From Leucocoprinus leucothites (taxonomy: Eukaryota; Basidiomycota; Agaricomycetes; Agaricales; Agaricaceae), in assembly GCA_013368445.1 (NCBI GenBank), contig JAACJO010000045.1:62001-126000 (forward strand): 64,000 bases of DNA. The letters are read 5' to 3'. Made by a program: the position numbers and the translations under genes. The notes beneath the pieces were generated by a model. That model had not been told where the DNA came from, did not search any database, and saw nothing but the letters and a program-made list of their open reading frames with translations. Positions 21,546 to 34,062 of the stretch are shown here, one piece after another (position 1 is the first letter of the stretch; the number at the start of each line of letters is the position of its first letter).

Positions 21546-22928
21546 TATATGGCTGACTTGTGGAAAAATCCTGAACTAATGAGACTGTCAAGAGCAGTGT
21601 CACATTTCTACTTAGATAGAGATGGGCATCTCTACTAACAGAACAGAAAGGGATCACCTCAACTAGTAGTTGACAAGTTGCACAGGATGTACATGATGAC
21701 AGCAGCACATGATTGCTTAGGGCATTGTGGTATATATATGATGACTCAGTTAATTATGTGAAGATTTTGGTGGCCAGATGTGGAAAAGGATATTACTTGG
21801 TTTGTCAGGAGTTGTCATATTTGTCAAGTCCAACAAAAGGTAGCTACTGAGCTACCACCTGTAGTAACCCATACTCCGTCAATATTCCAAGTACTACATG
21901 CAGACACTTTACACATTTCACCTGCCTCAAACAGCTGTAACTACTTAGTTCATGGCTGGTGTGTGCTGTCTTCATGGATGGAAGGGAGAGCCTTAAGAAA
22001 AGAAAATGCAAGAACCATCAGACAATGGCTATTTGAAGACATTATCTGCCATTGGGGTGGTCTGGTCAAAATCATGACTGACAATGGTGCACCATTCAAG
22101 AAAGTGGTTAAGTGGCTCGAAGAGAAATATGGTATTAAGGGAGTAGCTATCTTGCCATATAACTCTAAAGCAAACAGCACCATTGAACACCCACACTGGG
22201 ATGTTCACCAAATGTTATATAAGGCAACTGGGGGCGACATAAAGAAATGGTTCTGGTTCTTACACCATGTCATGTGGGCTGATAGGATCACAATCAGAAA
22301 AGGGATGGGTTGTTCACCCTACTTTATGGTTATGGATGCCCACCTGACTTTACCTCTGGATGTATAGGAAGCAACATGGCTAGTTAGCTACCCAGGAAAG
22401 ATGATGTCCATGGATGAACCTATTGGCTTAAGAGTGTTAGCCCTGGCAAAGCATGTGGCACATGTTGAGGCAATGCAGTTAAGAGCAAATAAAGAGAAAC
22501 TGGCTAGAGCCCTTAGATTAGAAAAAGAAAATTCTGCAAAGATCAAAGAATGGGACTTCAATCCAGGTAACTTAGTGTTAGTTAGGAATACGGCCATTGA
22601 ATCATTGGCAGACTGAAAAATGAAGCCAAGATATTTAGGACCCATGGTTGTGATCACTCACAACAAAGGGGGAGCTTATATCTTAGCTGAAATGGATGGG
22701 TCTGTCTAGCAAAACAAAGTGGCCGCATTCTGAGTAATTCCATACTTAGCTAGGAAGACCATCTCTCTTCCAAAAGAGATGGAGGAGGTCCTAGACATTA
22801 GTAAAGAAAGTCTAAACGATCTTAAAGATAAAGAAGAAGAACATTGGATGCTTGAAGATGAATGGTCAGATGATGACATAGTGAGTTTGCATGACATGAG
22901 TTCGAAGGACAAAGAAAAGGACTTGTGA
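21546..22928 (+). pseudogene. pol: pol of element 3, second part: integrase
   Basis: The sequence continues pol after the Tc1 insertion. The zinc-binding HHCC region (H-x3-H near 21710, CHIC near 21811) is followed by the catalytic core with Asp residues in HADTLHI and MTDNGAPF and the Glu in NSTIEH (about 22180). The C-terminal part shows the [10 protein letters not shown] signature of this family and an acidic tail. Stops at about 21636, 21760, 22365, 22616, 22707 and 22731 break it; several stand where Arg or Trp would be expected. Confidence 0.85.
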
Positions 22929-23020
22929 TTTCTACTGGTAAAAAACCTCGGAAAGGAAAACCAGGTACAGCTTTGGACCAACTAAGTACTATCCTACAAA
23001 GCGAGGTGGCTATCTAGCTA

Positions 23021-24414
23021 CTAAGCAGAGGCAACAGGAGAAGGCTGAAGGGACTGAAGAAGCTGTTCCTGTTCCAGTGTGAACACTTGGTAATGACAGC
23101 CAATGGCATCCATCTCCAGCAGGCATTCGAGCAGGGAGCAGTTGACAGACAACAAATGAGTCTGTTTAGCTAGGGACTCACACACATTGAAGTTCCTGAC
23201 TTGGAGGGCTTGAGCAGCGGTTATAAGAGATTGAATGTCTTGAAGATAGGTTGCTACTGAGCCAATTAGTGGACTAGCTAACTTGGTAATGAAATACACA
23301 TACTTGGCAGAGGGGGACATAAATAGCCTTCTGGGAAGCTCAAGGTGCCAGAGTTAGCCAGTAACTGGGTGGCCCAGTGATAAGCCCTGCTTTGAGTATC
23401 CATGCCTGGAATGCGGAAGTAAGAAAGGTGCACCATTTCTGGATGAGCAACAGTAGGAGAGCCATTCTAGCCAAAGAATAAGAAGACTTAAGTAAGATTA
23501 ACTGATGATACTCCAAGTAGTTACTTACCGAGGTAGCAACAGAATTTCTGCACTTCAGAGTAAAAGAAGACACAACCACAGGCTCATCGAAATGAACTGC
23601 AGGAGTGGTAGTGGCATTGGGAACGGTGTTGGATTCATTGATAGTGGAGACAACAGCAGCAGGAGCGCTGGCCTCGTCATCAACAACCATGGCCTGTTTA
23701 ATCGGAATTAAGTAGCTATACAGCTGCCTGGGTGGAGAGGTGTACCATTATGGTCACTTCATTGTTGGAATCCTTGACAGTTGCAGGAGATGTAGGTTGC
23801 TTCTTTTTTTGAGGCTGGTTGGACAACAAGTAAGACAAGAAGAAGGATAGGAGACTTAGGATTTGAGATACTTGCCTTTTTGGTAGTAGACACTGGAGTA
23901 GGATGCTTCAAACCCATTTTGGGACCAGCAGTTGAGTTTGATGGAGTGGTGTTATCCGTGGGTGCTGGCTCAGCTGGAGTTGTGGCAGTAGCCATAGGAC
24001 TACCCTTGGCAGTGCCCTCTGCACCTTCACTGCCTTTATTGGCATTCTGAATGCAGTAACAGTTCAAGGCCTCGAAGTAAGGAGGTGCCACATAGCCTGA
24101 AATATTGTTCAAAGCATAGCAGACATAGTGATGGATATGAAAGGCCCACTCACGGGCTTTGCTGTCTTGAGCAAGGACAGGGTCAGTGGTCAGCTTCTTA
24201 ACAAGCTTGGCCTGGAAAGCAAGTTAGCAACCTAACTACTATGCTAAGGGGGAGTACTCACAGCAAGAGGGTCAAGTTGCGACATCAAAAGGGACACAAA
24301 GGAAGGCATAATGTTGCCATTCTTGTGATCTTGGATGGTCATATGAATCGACATCATGAGCTAGTTGAGTTCATGATAAGTAGCAGATTTGGTGGAACCA
24401 GTGTTGGAAGACAT
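23021..24414 (-). pseudogene. Antisense spliced gene B inside element 3
   Basis: On the minus strand a gene of at least five exons can be traced: 24414-24262, 24211-23876, 23814-23746, 23693-23529 and 23466-23021. Introns are 50, 61, 53 and 62 bp, and codon phase matches across each junction. The second intron has a GC donor (AAG/GCAAGT). The protein starts MSSNTGSTKS, is rich in Ser/Thr/Pro in the middle and ends with a helical segment. One in-frame TAG in exon 1 and an apparent shift near 23355 in the last exon show it is decayed. I do not recognise the family. It opposes the element's own RNA, so its introns would survive retrotransposition. Confidence 0.65.
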
Positions 24415-25107
24415 GATGCACTAAGAAGAAGAAGATTTCACGAAAGAGTGGTTAAATTCGGTGAAGTCCATGCTCTTATACCTTCATTTTATAAGGGACA
24501 GCCAGGTAGCTACATAGCAACAGTCTAAAAAGTGTGGGACATGTTAGAAGTCAGATCACCACTAACAGGGGCAATCAAATATACCCCTGGGGATTATATG
24601 CCGATCTGACTCCTAAATGAAGACAGTTGATCTGAGTTACTTTTTTATATCCATCAAATTTTCTATACCAAGATTTTTTTTCGAGTACACATGACACCTT
24701 TCCAGGTGGTCCAAGTTTGGACTGACTTTGGTAAGGGGGAGAGGGACTTAGTGATTCATGATATATGTTACCAAAGGCAGTCCTGCGAATCTACTCAGTT
24801 GAAATTGGCAAGGGCAAAATTTTCCGGATTTTATTACCCCTTAATATATCTGAAAGGTTCACTTACACCTCACGGGAAACTGGAGACAACAAGAATGGAT
24901 TGCAAGGAAAGAGGGGGAATAGTGAAGATATACATGATAGGAAATGACGAAGATGGTACAAGAAATCCAACAAAAATATAAGTCTGACCTGAGCTCAGCC
25001 TCAAAGCTAAGTAGCTACCAAATCATGTGTACCTCAAGAAATAAGAAAGAAAAATGGTCCATAAAAATGGCCACAACAAGAGATAGAAGTACTAGATGAA
25101 GAAGAGA
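24415..25107. other. Spacer between the two antisense genes of element 3
   Basis: No gene is supported here. It lies upstream of antisense gene B and downstream of antisense gene A, so it probably holds the promoter of B. GTAGCTAC palindromes occur at 24506 and 25011. Confidence 0.4.
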
Positions 25108-27582
25108 CTACTCAGGTGCTTTGCCCTTGCCTTTACCTAAAGAAGACTTCCACTGCTTACCCTTGGTCCCACGGGATTGGATGTGAGCAGCGAATTCGAA
25201 ATTGGTAAAACCAGGGTGCTCCTGGATTCTGAGGTGTGCACCTTCATCAGCAGCCTGCTTGAGTAGGCAAATGACATTCTGGTGGAGGGAGAAGGCAGTC
25301 TCAAGTCATTGCGAAAGATTGGAGGAAGTGTCAGAGGATGCATAAACACTCATTGAAACCTCCAACAGCTCAAGGAAAGCCTCAGGATTGTCCAAGATGC
25401 TGGTATTGACGAGGAAGTCAGGACCTCACATCTGGGCTAAACAATTAAGGTCATACAGCAAGTTGGTGATCTGAAGATGATATTGCTTGATGGAATATGT
25501 GAGCTGTTGCTTGGCAAAAAGAACCTATGCATGTGCCACAGCTAATGTCTGGAGTCAACAGGAAAAGTCTAGGATATAAGAAATGAAAATTAGGATATGT
25601 CAAATCTCCATAGCAACAAAACTATGTACCTGAGAATCCTGCAATCAAGAGACAATAAGTCTTGTTGGCATGGGTGAACAGGGAGGTGTCCATAACAGAG
25701 AAGGAGCAGTTGCTCTGACTCTCCTTACAGCACTTATCACAGGCCTGCCCAGGGAGATGGGGAGTACAGGTATTGCGGCTCTTCATGATACACCACAAGC
25801 AGCACATGGGAGTTTCAAGCTAAATAAGAGCCCAACAATTAAGAAAGAGACAAGAGAAGAAAATGGATAACTAGCTTACCTTGTGTGCATCAGGGAGGAC
25901 AAACATCTCTTTGAGGGTATTGAGAGGTACTGGAAACTTGCTGCCAGATTTTGCTGTGACTTCCGAGGCCGATTGAGGGGCTAAAAGGAACAGAAGCAGC
26001 TAGTTAGTCATAATATCTGCAGAAATAAAACAAAAGAAAGACATACCCTAGACCCACAGGGTCTTCTTACCAACCTTACATGGAATGAGACAGCGGCCAT
26101 TCTCGTCATAACGTTCCTTGGTTAAGGGTATGTCCTCTTCAGATGCCTCTTCCACGACCTCTTGCACCCGAACCTTAGAGGAGGAAGCTCTAGCTGGCTT
26201 GGCTGGGGTTTTCTTTGTTGGAGGTTTGGCTGGGGTTTTCTTTGTCAGAGGTTTCTTTGCCTGAGACTTTCTCATCAAGGAGCAAGTCAGCTTTGGAGGC
26301 AGCATTGGAGTTCATTTAGACATCGAGCACTCGGATGCCAAGTCAGCAGAAGGCTCTACCTCTGAGCCCAAGATAGAAGAAACTGCCTCTTGAGCAGGCC
26401 CACTCTCTTGATCAGAATCAAACTCAGGAGAATGGTCAGCCTCAGAGGCAGCTGATGGTGAAGAAGGAACAGGAGGAAGGGGCGGAGCTTTGACAGAGCT
26501 ATGCTTCTTGGTAGTAGGGCAAGCAGACAAAGGAGAGGCAACAACCTTGGATTGATGGACAGGCTGAGGAGTGGCAGGTATAGGGTACTCCCAGTTGGGA
26601 GAAATATGAAAAGGATGGACAGGAACAGGAGCTGGGACCACTGCATGGACCTGTGGTGCCCCCATGGTCAGAGAGGTTTCAGGTTCCAAAGTCGTGATCA
26701 GCGGCTGAGAAAGAGTTAGCAAGGGGGCTGAGGGAACTTGGCCTTCCAGCACCAAAGGATCAATGGTAGCAGGCACTACAGCCCACTTAAGTAAGGAGGG
26801 GGTGAACAGAGGAGCTTCAGGTGTCATAGCAAGCTGGCTGGAATGCAGTCTCATCAACACAGGACTGTAGATGAGTGGTTGTGGGACAGGAGCAGAAGGC
26901 TGGGATGGAGGAGAATCTTGACGAGCTTTCTTAGCAATTGGAGCCACTGGCATATCAGACGACATGGCCTTGCACTTCTTGGAACCTTTAGCCAGCCATG
27001 GCTCAGGTTGAGATGAAGCTAGCCCCGTAACACAGGGAGTTAGACAAAACAAAGATGAAAAGGGAACATAACATACCAGCCTCCACAGAACTTGGTGACC
27101 CATCCTTGCATAGTTTATGACAGCCGTTAGCAGAAGGAGCTCATTCCTTCTTGGAAGAGGAAGCACAAGTCACAGGTCTATCTTGTGATGATGCTGGGGA
27201 ATCCAGTGGCTTACCGCCCCGAGCAGAACCAGCCTTTGCTTTCGAAGAACCAGGTTGAATAGTACCTAGGAGAAAGACTATGAGTAACACAAATACAAGT
27301 TAGGAAGATGTCTTACAAGCCATTGGGATAAACAGAGGACAACGATGATAGCAGTAGGAAAGAAAGGGCAAGACAACGGTCTAGCAACTAAGTTGTTCTT
27401 TATATAGCCCTGTAGCTTGCTGTCACATTGATGCACTGGGAAAGACACATGTCCCCAAGAAGAAGCCTCAAATGATGTGTTGGGAAGTTTATCTTACCTG
27501 AAATAATGGGCAGAAACTGCCAGCGAAGAAGTTGTGCTGCACCAGTTCTGTCTAAGTCCAACTTCTGAGAATTCGCAAACAT
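25108..27582 (-). pseudogene. Antisense spliced gene A inside element 3
   Basis: Six exons are traceable on the minus strand: 27582-27498, 27265-27076, 27018-26047, 25980-25880, 25819-25630 and 25568-25108, with GT-AG introns of 57-232 bp and largely matching phases. The product has a Pro/Ser-rich middle, a Lys/Ala-rich repeat (KKTPAKP twice, about 26260-26200), an acidic patch and then a cysteine-rich segment in exon 5 (C-C-x2-C ... C ... C-x2-C-C ... C, about 25810-25700) that could bind zinc, before a helical tail ending GKGKGKAPE. Stops appear inside exons 2, 3 and 6, several at Trp or Arg-like sites. The family is not recognised; a DNA- or RNA-binding accessory protein is only a guess. 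Confidence 0.65.
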
Positions 27583-27810
27583 GACATATAGCTAAATAGT
27601 TTGATTGACATTAAGCAGTGCCAAGATAATCAGGGGGATAAGAATAGAAGCCACACGTGGGAACTGGCAATCAAAAAAAATGCCCTGGTACTTCTTAAAA
27701 GAAGTCAGACAGGTCGCAATATATCACCATGGCTGTGCAGGATGTCTAGAACGTTTTAGAACAATACCCATACATAGGCTGAGGACAGCCAGAGTTGGGT
27801 AAGGGGGAGA
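27583..27810. other. 3' untranslated part of element 3 with polypurine tract
   Basis: The stretch lies upstream of antisense gene A and probably includes its promoter. The run AAGGGGGAGA at 27801-27810 abuts the 3' LTR and is a convincing polypurine tract. Confidence 0.65.
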
Positions 27811-29134
27811 TGTGATGTGAAAACCCAAAATAAACAAGAAATAATAATATTTTTGCGATTTCACACTTAGTATTATAAAAGAATAATGCTATACCTCAGA
27901 GCTCTATAGTGCATTAGCAGTGTAACTACAAAGCTACTTACTAAGAAGTAATATGGTCAACCAATACAGCAGGTGAGACTGGTAATCTAGTACAGCTGTC
28001 CACTGTTGTGAACCATTCCGGGGATTCAAACCCTCGAGTCAGGACACCACATCACCAAATTACCACTTTAGGACTTGAGGGAAACCTCTGCACTGAGAAC
28101 AATCCAAATGATCTGAAAATAAGGACCAAGGTCTAGAACCAGATCAGAAGGACCAACAGACCGGTTAACAGACAACAATCTGCATTTTCCACATGTACAA
28201 GACAAGAACCTAGCTACCCCACTGCTTAGCTACATCATTTCTGCACTGCTCAGTCATCCAACTGTACTGGCCAGGCAAACCAATGGTCACATCAACTTGG
28301 CAGAGGTCCTCAGTTAAAGAAAATATCACAGCCAAAATGCTTACCCATGATTAAAAAAGGATTAATGAAAGAAACTCATGTGGTAGCTACTCCACTACCC
28401 ACATGACAACCTAGTAATCAAATGGGCCTACCGGTTGGCATCGCATTGTAAAAGTATACCCAGCCAGATCCAGGACTATTCAGTCATTTTCTATTAGTCA
28501 ATTTCAAGTCATATCTATTTCTTTCTAGAATATTTTGTCTATTTTCGTATCTCTCAAATAATATAAAAAGGGCCCAACAGCACACGGATAGGCAAGGAAT
28601 CCTATGCCTCCGTAGTGCTATAGGGTGTGCAGACCACAAACTAGGCATTTTTGAGTGAATAAGTGATCAACCTTCTAAGAGAACTCTAACAGGAAAGACT
28701 TCTACTAGTTAATCTAAGAAATATTCTAAGATGTCTTGAGTTTGACCTAGTGTCACAGCAAAGTAGCTATCAAGCTAAGAAGGCTTGTAGTTAAGGCATA
28801 TCGACTGCACCAGCACCAGTGTGTGACTGAGTGGGTGATTATAGATAAGGTCCAGTTGACCTTAGAGAGAAACAGAGACAGCCTCAGGATAAAAGATCTT
28901 AGTTATTGAAGTCAGCTAAGCATTGCAAACTGTGCACTTAGTCAAGATCCTAGTACAGTGTTCAAGAATTTCACAAAGTAAATAAAACAGCATTTAGTTT
29001 CCTCGCACATTTCGCATTATTCAGCAGTAGCTACATAAATCCTCATCTATTTCCCATACTTCCCCTCAAATTCATTTGAGGTTACACTCTGGCTACCTAG
29101 CTAGTACTCTACTTGATGTTATATCCATATGTCA
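27811..29134 (+). repeat. 3' LTR of element 3
   Basis: It begins TGTGATGTGAAAACC and ends ATATGTCA, colinear with 13187-14511. The two differ by many single-base changes, mostly transitions. Confidence 0.9.
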
Positions 29135-29142
29135 ATGAGTGT

Positions 29143-29868
29143 CTACAATGCCTCAGCCCTCAAGAAGGGGACCCAATCCCTCTCATCAAGAGATGGGAGA
29201 TCCTCCAGTACTGACGCATCAACCAGCCTGCCAGAAGCCCCATTGTATGTCCTGTGAAGCATGCCCCAGAGGGAGTTGAGCATATGGCATGGGTGCCCCT
29301 GATAGGAGATCACCTCACATGCCAGAAGTTTGCGAGCCTTGACCCATTCCATGAGGTCCCAAGGCCGCTGATTCTTGGTGGCCACTTCCGCAATGCACTC
29401 ATTGAAGAAGTCCCACTTGGCCTGCCTGGTGGCACAGTGGAATGCGGTCCAATCAGCCCTGGCACCAGTCTCCAGGTACCAGGCCTTGGCTACAGAGCAC
29501 TCATTGGTCCACCATGATTTGGACTGATTTGTGATAGTGATTGTCTTGGCATGGGTGGTCCACATCCAAGAGAAGATGTCCGCCATGGCTGAAACCACAG
29601 CTTCAATCCAATCAGGGGTCAATAGATCCAATGTATTGAGATCTAGGAAGAGATGTCCAACATCCATGAGGAAAGCAACTTCCTCATTGCTCTCCCTTGG
29701 CATAACTGTGTGTGTGACCCTGATGTTAGTGGCCATGATAGGAAGGGATAGCACCATCAGAATATGATCCAATGGCCCCTTCTGCAAGTGATCCAACTTG
29801 GGCAGGTTGAGATCTGAATCAGGGGCCTGTGTGAACATGAGATCAATCACAGAGCCTTCAAGATCCAC
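29143..29868 (-). pseudogene. LINE ORF2 fragment (endonuclease end and linker)
   Basis: The minus-strand frame encodes about 241 residues starting with the end of an APE-type endonuclease (GSVIDLMF) and continuing into the Trp-rich linker that precedes reverse transcriptase in Tad1-like LINEs (SKSWWTNE). It is cut at 29135 by the 3' LTR of element 3, so no reverse transcriptase remains. This is the only ORF2 remnant seen in the window. Confidence 0.7.
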
Positions 29869-30654
29869 ATTGTGGGGAACATGGTGTCAGATGTGCTCTG
29901 GACAGTCTACAAGTATTTGTGATTGATTTGTTGATGTGTGAACTTAGAGTTGATGCAGAGGTTGCTTAGTCAGTTGTAGATCACCTGACTGGATGTTCAA
30001 CTCTCCTGTGGACGCTTTCTTGACTCTCAGTCATTTACAGTTGTCCACAGGTGAGTACAAGTCTCTATCTTGTTAATATAGTCATTTACAGTTGTCCACA
30101 GATTCCTGTGTGAGTTGTGAGCTCCCTGGGCGATTTCTCTGGTTTCTAGGACCTCCTACACGTCCCCTGTGCATCACCTTCTAACAGGGGGTCAGAGAGA
30201 GCATCCGTTGATGTGATACTGAGCAAGAGCCTCTGAGGCTGGGCAGGGAGGCCGAGCACAATGAGGGACAACTGCCGGGGGCAGCAGAGGCAGCCCTTGA
30301 CCTGTGTTGGCCAGTGGGGGTCCATAGGGGGTCTAGGGGAGCCTGGGGAGTGCCCAAGAGAGGATTAGGGGAGAAGAGGAATGAATAGCCCCCCTCTCCT
30401 GTCAGTGTTGGTAGGGAATCTGTGGGGGATCCTGCCAATTGGGCCCCATCGTAGCCTTGGGCACAACATGGGAGCATTGTATACTGGATTATGGACTAAT
30501 CAGACCAGTGGATGCTGTTCAAGGATGTTGAGGACAGTGATCAGAAGTGTGGAAAGCAAGCTTCCAGTTGGTGGTATGAGATCAAGAAGTGATGGGGGCC
30601 TGACATGGTCATGCGAGGCTTCTTTGCAGAAGGTGCATCACTGAGGGCAGCCTG
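29869..30654. other. Unassigned TE debris with a short tandem duplication
   Basis: No intact gene is seen. A 22-bp sequence (AGTCATTTACAGTTGTCC plus CACAG) occurs at 30027-30048 and 30078-30099, enclosing a 31-bp piece that starts GTGAGT and ends ATAG. The last 60 or so bases (about 30595-30654) match the minus-strand LINE ORF1 at about 33250-33300, so they are a remnant of another LINE copy. Confidence 0.5.
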
Positions 30655-31300
30655 ATTTTTTATTTTTTATTATTTTTTATTTTTATTCAGTGGACCCCAA
30701 AGGGGTCCAAATTTATAATGTGGTGCATGATAGCAGTCCATGCCCAACTATCTACTACAGGGAACCAATACCACTACTGACTATGCAAGAGTAAACAACT
30801 GGGAATATATAATAGTCCTGTCCAAGACAATACACAAATCAACAGCAGAAGGGGGCTAGGCATGTGATGAAATATAAAGAGATGAAACATATACCAATAT
30901 CACTGCATCTAAAGTGGCAGGCCTTGGGGTTCGTAGGGGCCCACCCAGTGGCTGGCGATGAATGGGGGATAATGCATTGACACTAGGGAGCTCCCCCTAG
31001 GCCCAGGGCTGACCAGCAGGACCAGAATGACTTTGCAGCCAATCCCAATCAAACTGGTGATGCCAGAATGTGCATTTGTGGTCAGTAGCAGCATGTTCCT
31101 TGCCACAATTGACACACTTGATGTGGGGACAGGGATCCCTGGTGGGTGTGGGCTGAATGGGGGGGTTAGCCTTTGGCAATCCCTTACAGCAGGAGGAGGT
31201 GGTGCAGTGATTCTCGGACCAATGTGGCCCACTGCATTGTGAGCACCTGAGAGCGCAGTTGCAATGGGTGGTGGTAGTGTGGCCCCAACACCAGCATCGT

Positions 31301-32678
31301 TGAAGAGGCAGAAATGTGATTGTTAATGTAATAAAGGGAATGTAGTCAGATAGTGAATGATAGGTAATGTTAATAACAATAACAACCAACACTCCTAAAC
31401 TCAATACAAGTTTGTGGGAGGTTATTCAATAAAGAAAGATGTTTCACAAAAGTGCTAAGATTGATAATGAAAGATAATGGGAGTTGTCTGTAGACCCATT
31501 TGTAATGGAATGACCAGTTCGCAAAAGACACTCGACAATCCCTGTTATGTGATGCTGTACAACTACAAGTCCCTTAGAATGCAGAAGTGTAATAGCCTGG
31601 TATTTGCGAATCATCACCTTCGCTAACACTTGGCACTATCACAATACAACTGACACTGACTAGCACCACTCCTGGATACTAGATGCAATATACAGCTTAT
31701 AAGTCTTTTCCAGACTTCTTCACACTCTGAACTTATATGAATCTCACAGTAATGTTCTTTCTCAAAAGGTGTTTTCCAATTCTTTAATGGTCTATGACTG
31801 AAGGGCACTCAATACACTTTTTACTACTCACTCAGATATGTCGTGTGGGACAGTCTCTAAGCGTAGCCTTAGCAGGTGAGATTCCTTGCTAGACTATATG
31901 CTCGAGAAAGGTTTATATTGGTTTTGCAAAAGTACTAAAGGAGTAATTACATGGATGACATGTACACATTGTTGATAATAAAAGAAGATTTATTGAAAGG
32001 TTGTCCAATAGGAGTATCTCTGGGTTTTCTTTGGGGTTTAAGAGCTGACACGTTCTTTCGTGAAGGCATGCTTACTCCTGCTCCTCTGATATCATGAGAT
32101 CTCTATCACCGCTGATGGTTGTCTTATTCCACGAAAGCCTGTTCCTGACTGTAACAATGTCTACTAGTCAGTAGTCAAGTGCTGATGCATCCTGTTAGTT
32201 TCCACTAATCTGGTTCTATAATCAAGTGGGTCATTCAGTGCCCATGCAGAATTTCTCCATCTTTCATGAAAGGGTCTACTTCTGCTGTAGCGATATTTAA
32301 AAAGATAGGATTTCCACGAATGTGCACAAGTGCCTGTCTAGACCAGAAGGCTAAGCCTTTTATCTCCAATTAGTTAGTCCATCATTGTTCTTTCGAGAAA
32401 GACTTTGACCAGATCAATACCCAGGTTACAGGCTAAGATCACAAAGGGTCATAGGGTACACATCCCGACTGCGTTTGCTAAGTCTCAACATCATCCCATA
32501 GCCTCTTGTTACTCTTGATCATTAATGGTCATTTCATGAATGTGCTGTGTTTTCGTGGGTGTGTGTGTTACACTAGGGTCTTACAGTAGGGTTCCTTAAT
32601 GCCTATACAGTCGCCCAATATATTGACTATATCATCGAAATTAATGATTTCATGGCTAATGCTGCTTGGGCTGTAACA
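31301..32678 (-). repeat. Solo LTR of the element-2 family
   Basis: It is a 1378-bp copy of the 1-1366 LTR in opposite orientation, with ends TGTTACAG and CCTCTTCA (minus strand). Flanking 4-mers TCGT (31297-31300) and TTGT (32679-32682) may be a target duplication with one change. No internal region remains, so LTR-LTR recombination has removed it. Confidence 0.85.
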
Positions 32679-34062
32679 TTGTTGACACTGGGGGGTCCCA
32701 GGGTGAGCACGTGCAGCCTTAATCATAGACTGCACACTGTTGAAGTTGAGGTATTTGCTGACCAGGCACTTAGCATTAGTGCCGGACTGAGAATCCCAAA
32801 GGTCAACCCAAATGGTGGTGGTGTTGGCTTTGGTGGAATTGCACATGATGCACATGGAGGAGACCTTGGTGAATATCTCCTTAAAGGGAGACAAACACAT
32901 GTGGTCAGAGACATGTTGTAGGGTGTTGCAGATACCACTCATGTAGTAAGGGACATCCAGGATCTTGAGATAAGACCTGGACCTGGGGCATTTAGTCTTC
33001 AGCTCAAATGGGGCTGTAAAAGCAGAGGAGAGGGTGGATTTGATCACCAATGCCTCAGCATCAGTGGCAATGGAGTTGGTGTACAACAAGATGGTGTTGT
33101 ACACCCTAGCAATATTCTCAACACAAAGCAAGCTCTTTGCGCAAGTGAGGGAGTCATTAATAAGGTGCATGGCCTTGTGATGGAGGTAGGTGATATCACC
33201 AGTGTCGCCAGTGAAGTCGAGGAAGAGTTGGCACTGGGTGGGGTCCAACATGGTCATGTGGGGCTTCTTCACAGAAGGCACATCAGCAAGGGCAGCCTGA
33301 TGCATTGTGGCAACATGGTCAGGCTTGAGGGTGGGGTGGGACTGGGCAAGCTTGATAAGCGCTGCCGCAGATGCCAGAGTGCAGGTGACCTCGGCGAACA
33401 ACTTCTTAGCCACCAAGGATGGGATGGGCACTTGCTGGGCTTGGCCATCAGACCTAACCTTAGGAGCAGGGGGCACTTGGGTGGGCGCTTTGTCACTGGC
33501 TTGGGCAGTAGGGAGGGACAGGCCGGAGCAGGCTGACAATCCAGGGGCATTAAAGTGGGTGCCTTGGGGGAACCCATATCAATGTCACATGGACCCGCTG
33601 AGTCAGCAGATCCATGGGTTGCCTTGTGGATGATGTGCATTGCTTTAGGGGAGGCTTTGGCCAAGAATCTCTGACCGAGGCCCACTAAACAATCAGTGAA
33701 CCTCTTCCAGCCCTTGGTGTTGAGAGAGTTCAAGGTGATCAGTGTGCTGCTCATCTTCAGCTCACTGGCTACAGCATGCGAGGCCTTGGCTAGGCAAGTA
33801 ACCATGGCCCATGTGTCTTAGTCTGCTATTTTGGCAGTGTAGTTGATGGTGTCCAACCATGTGAGGAAGGACTGGAGGTTAGTTAGGGCACACTTTGGGG
33901 TGAGTTCCTTCTTCTTTCCCTTGGAGGAAGTCACCAATCTAGGCACAGCAGGGGGAGCATCGACAGGGTAGAAAGTCATCCTCCTTGACCTCTTACCACC
34001 ACCATCTCTTAGTTGGTGTGTTTTAAGATGTCTAGTTTACATCATTATTCTACCTATTCTAC

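Larger units (their letters stand above)
13187..29134 (+). mobile_element. Giant Ty3/gypsy element 3 (15.9 kb)
   Basis: LTRs of 1325 and 1324 bp (TGTGAYGY... to ...ATATGTCA) enclose 13.3 kb. Plus-strand gag, protease, RT, RNase H and integrase occupy 14692-22928. The remaining 4.9 kb to the 3' LTR carries two spliced genes on the minus strand. A polypurine tract (27801-27810) abuts the 3' LTR. A 1.6-kb Tc1/mariner element lies inside pol. Flanks do not match (GGTGC left, ATGAG right), so no target duplication survives. The LTRs differ by many transitions, so the copy is old, and all genes contain stops or shifts. Confidence 0.85.
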
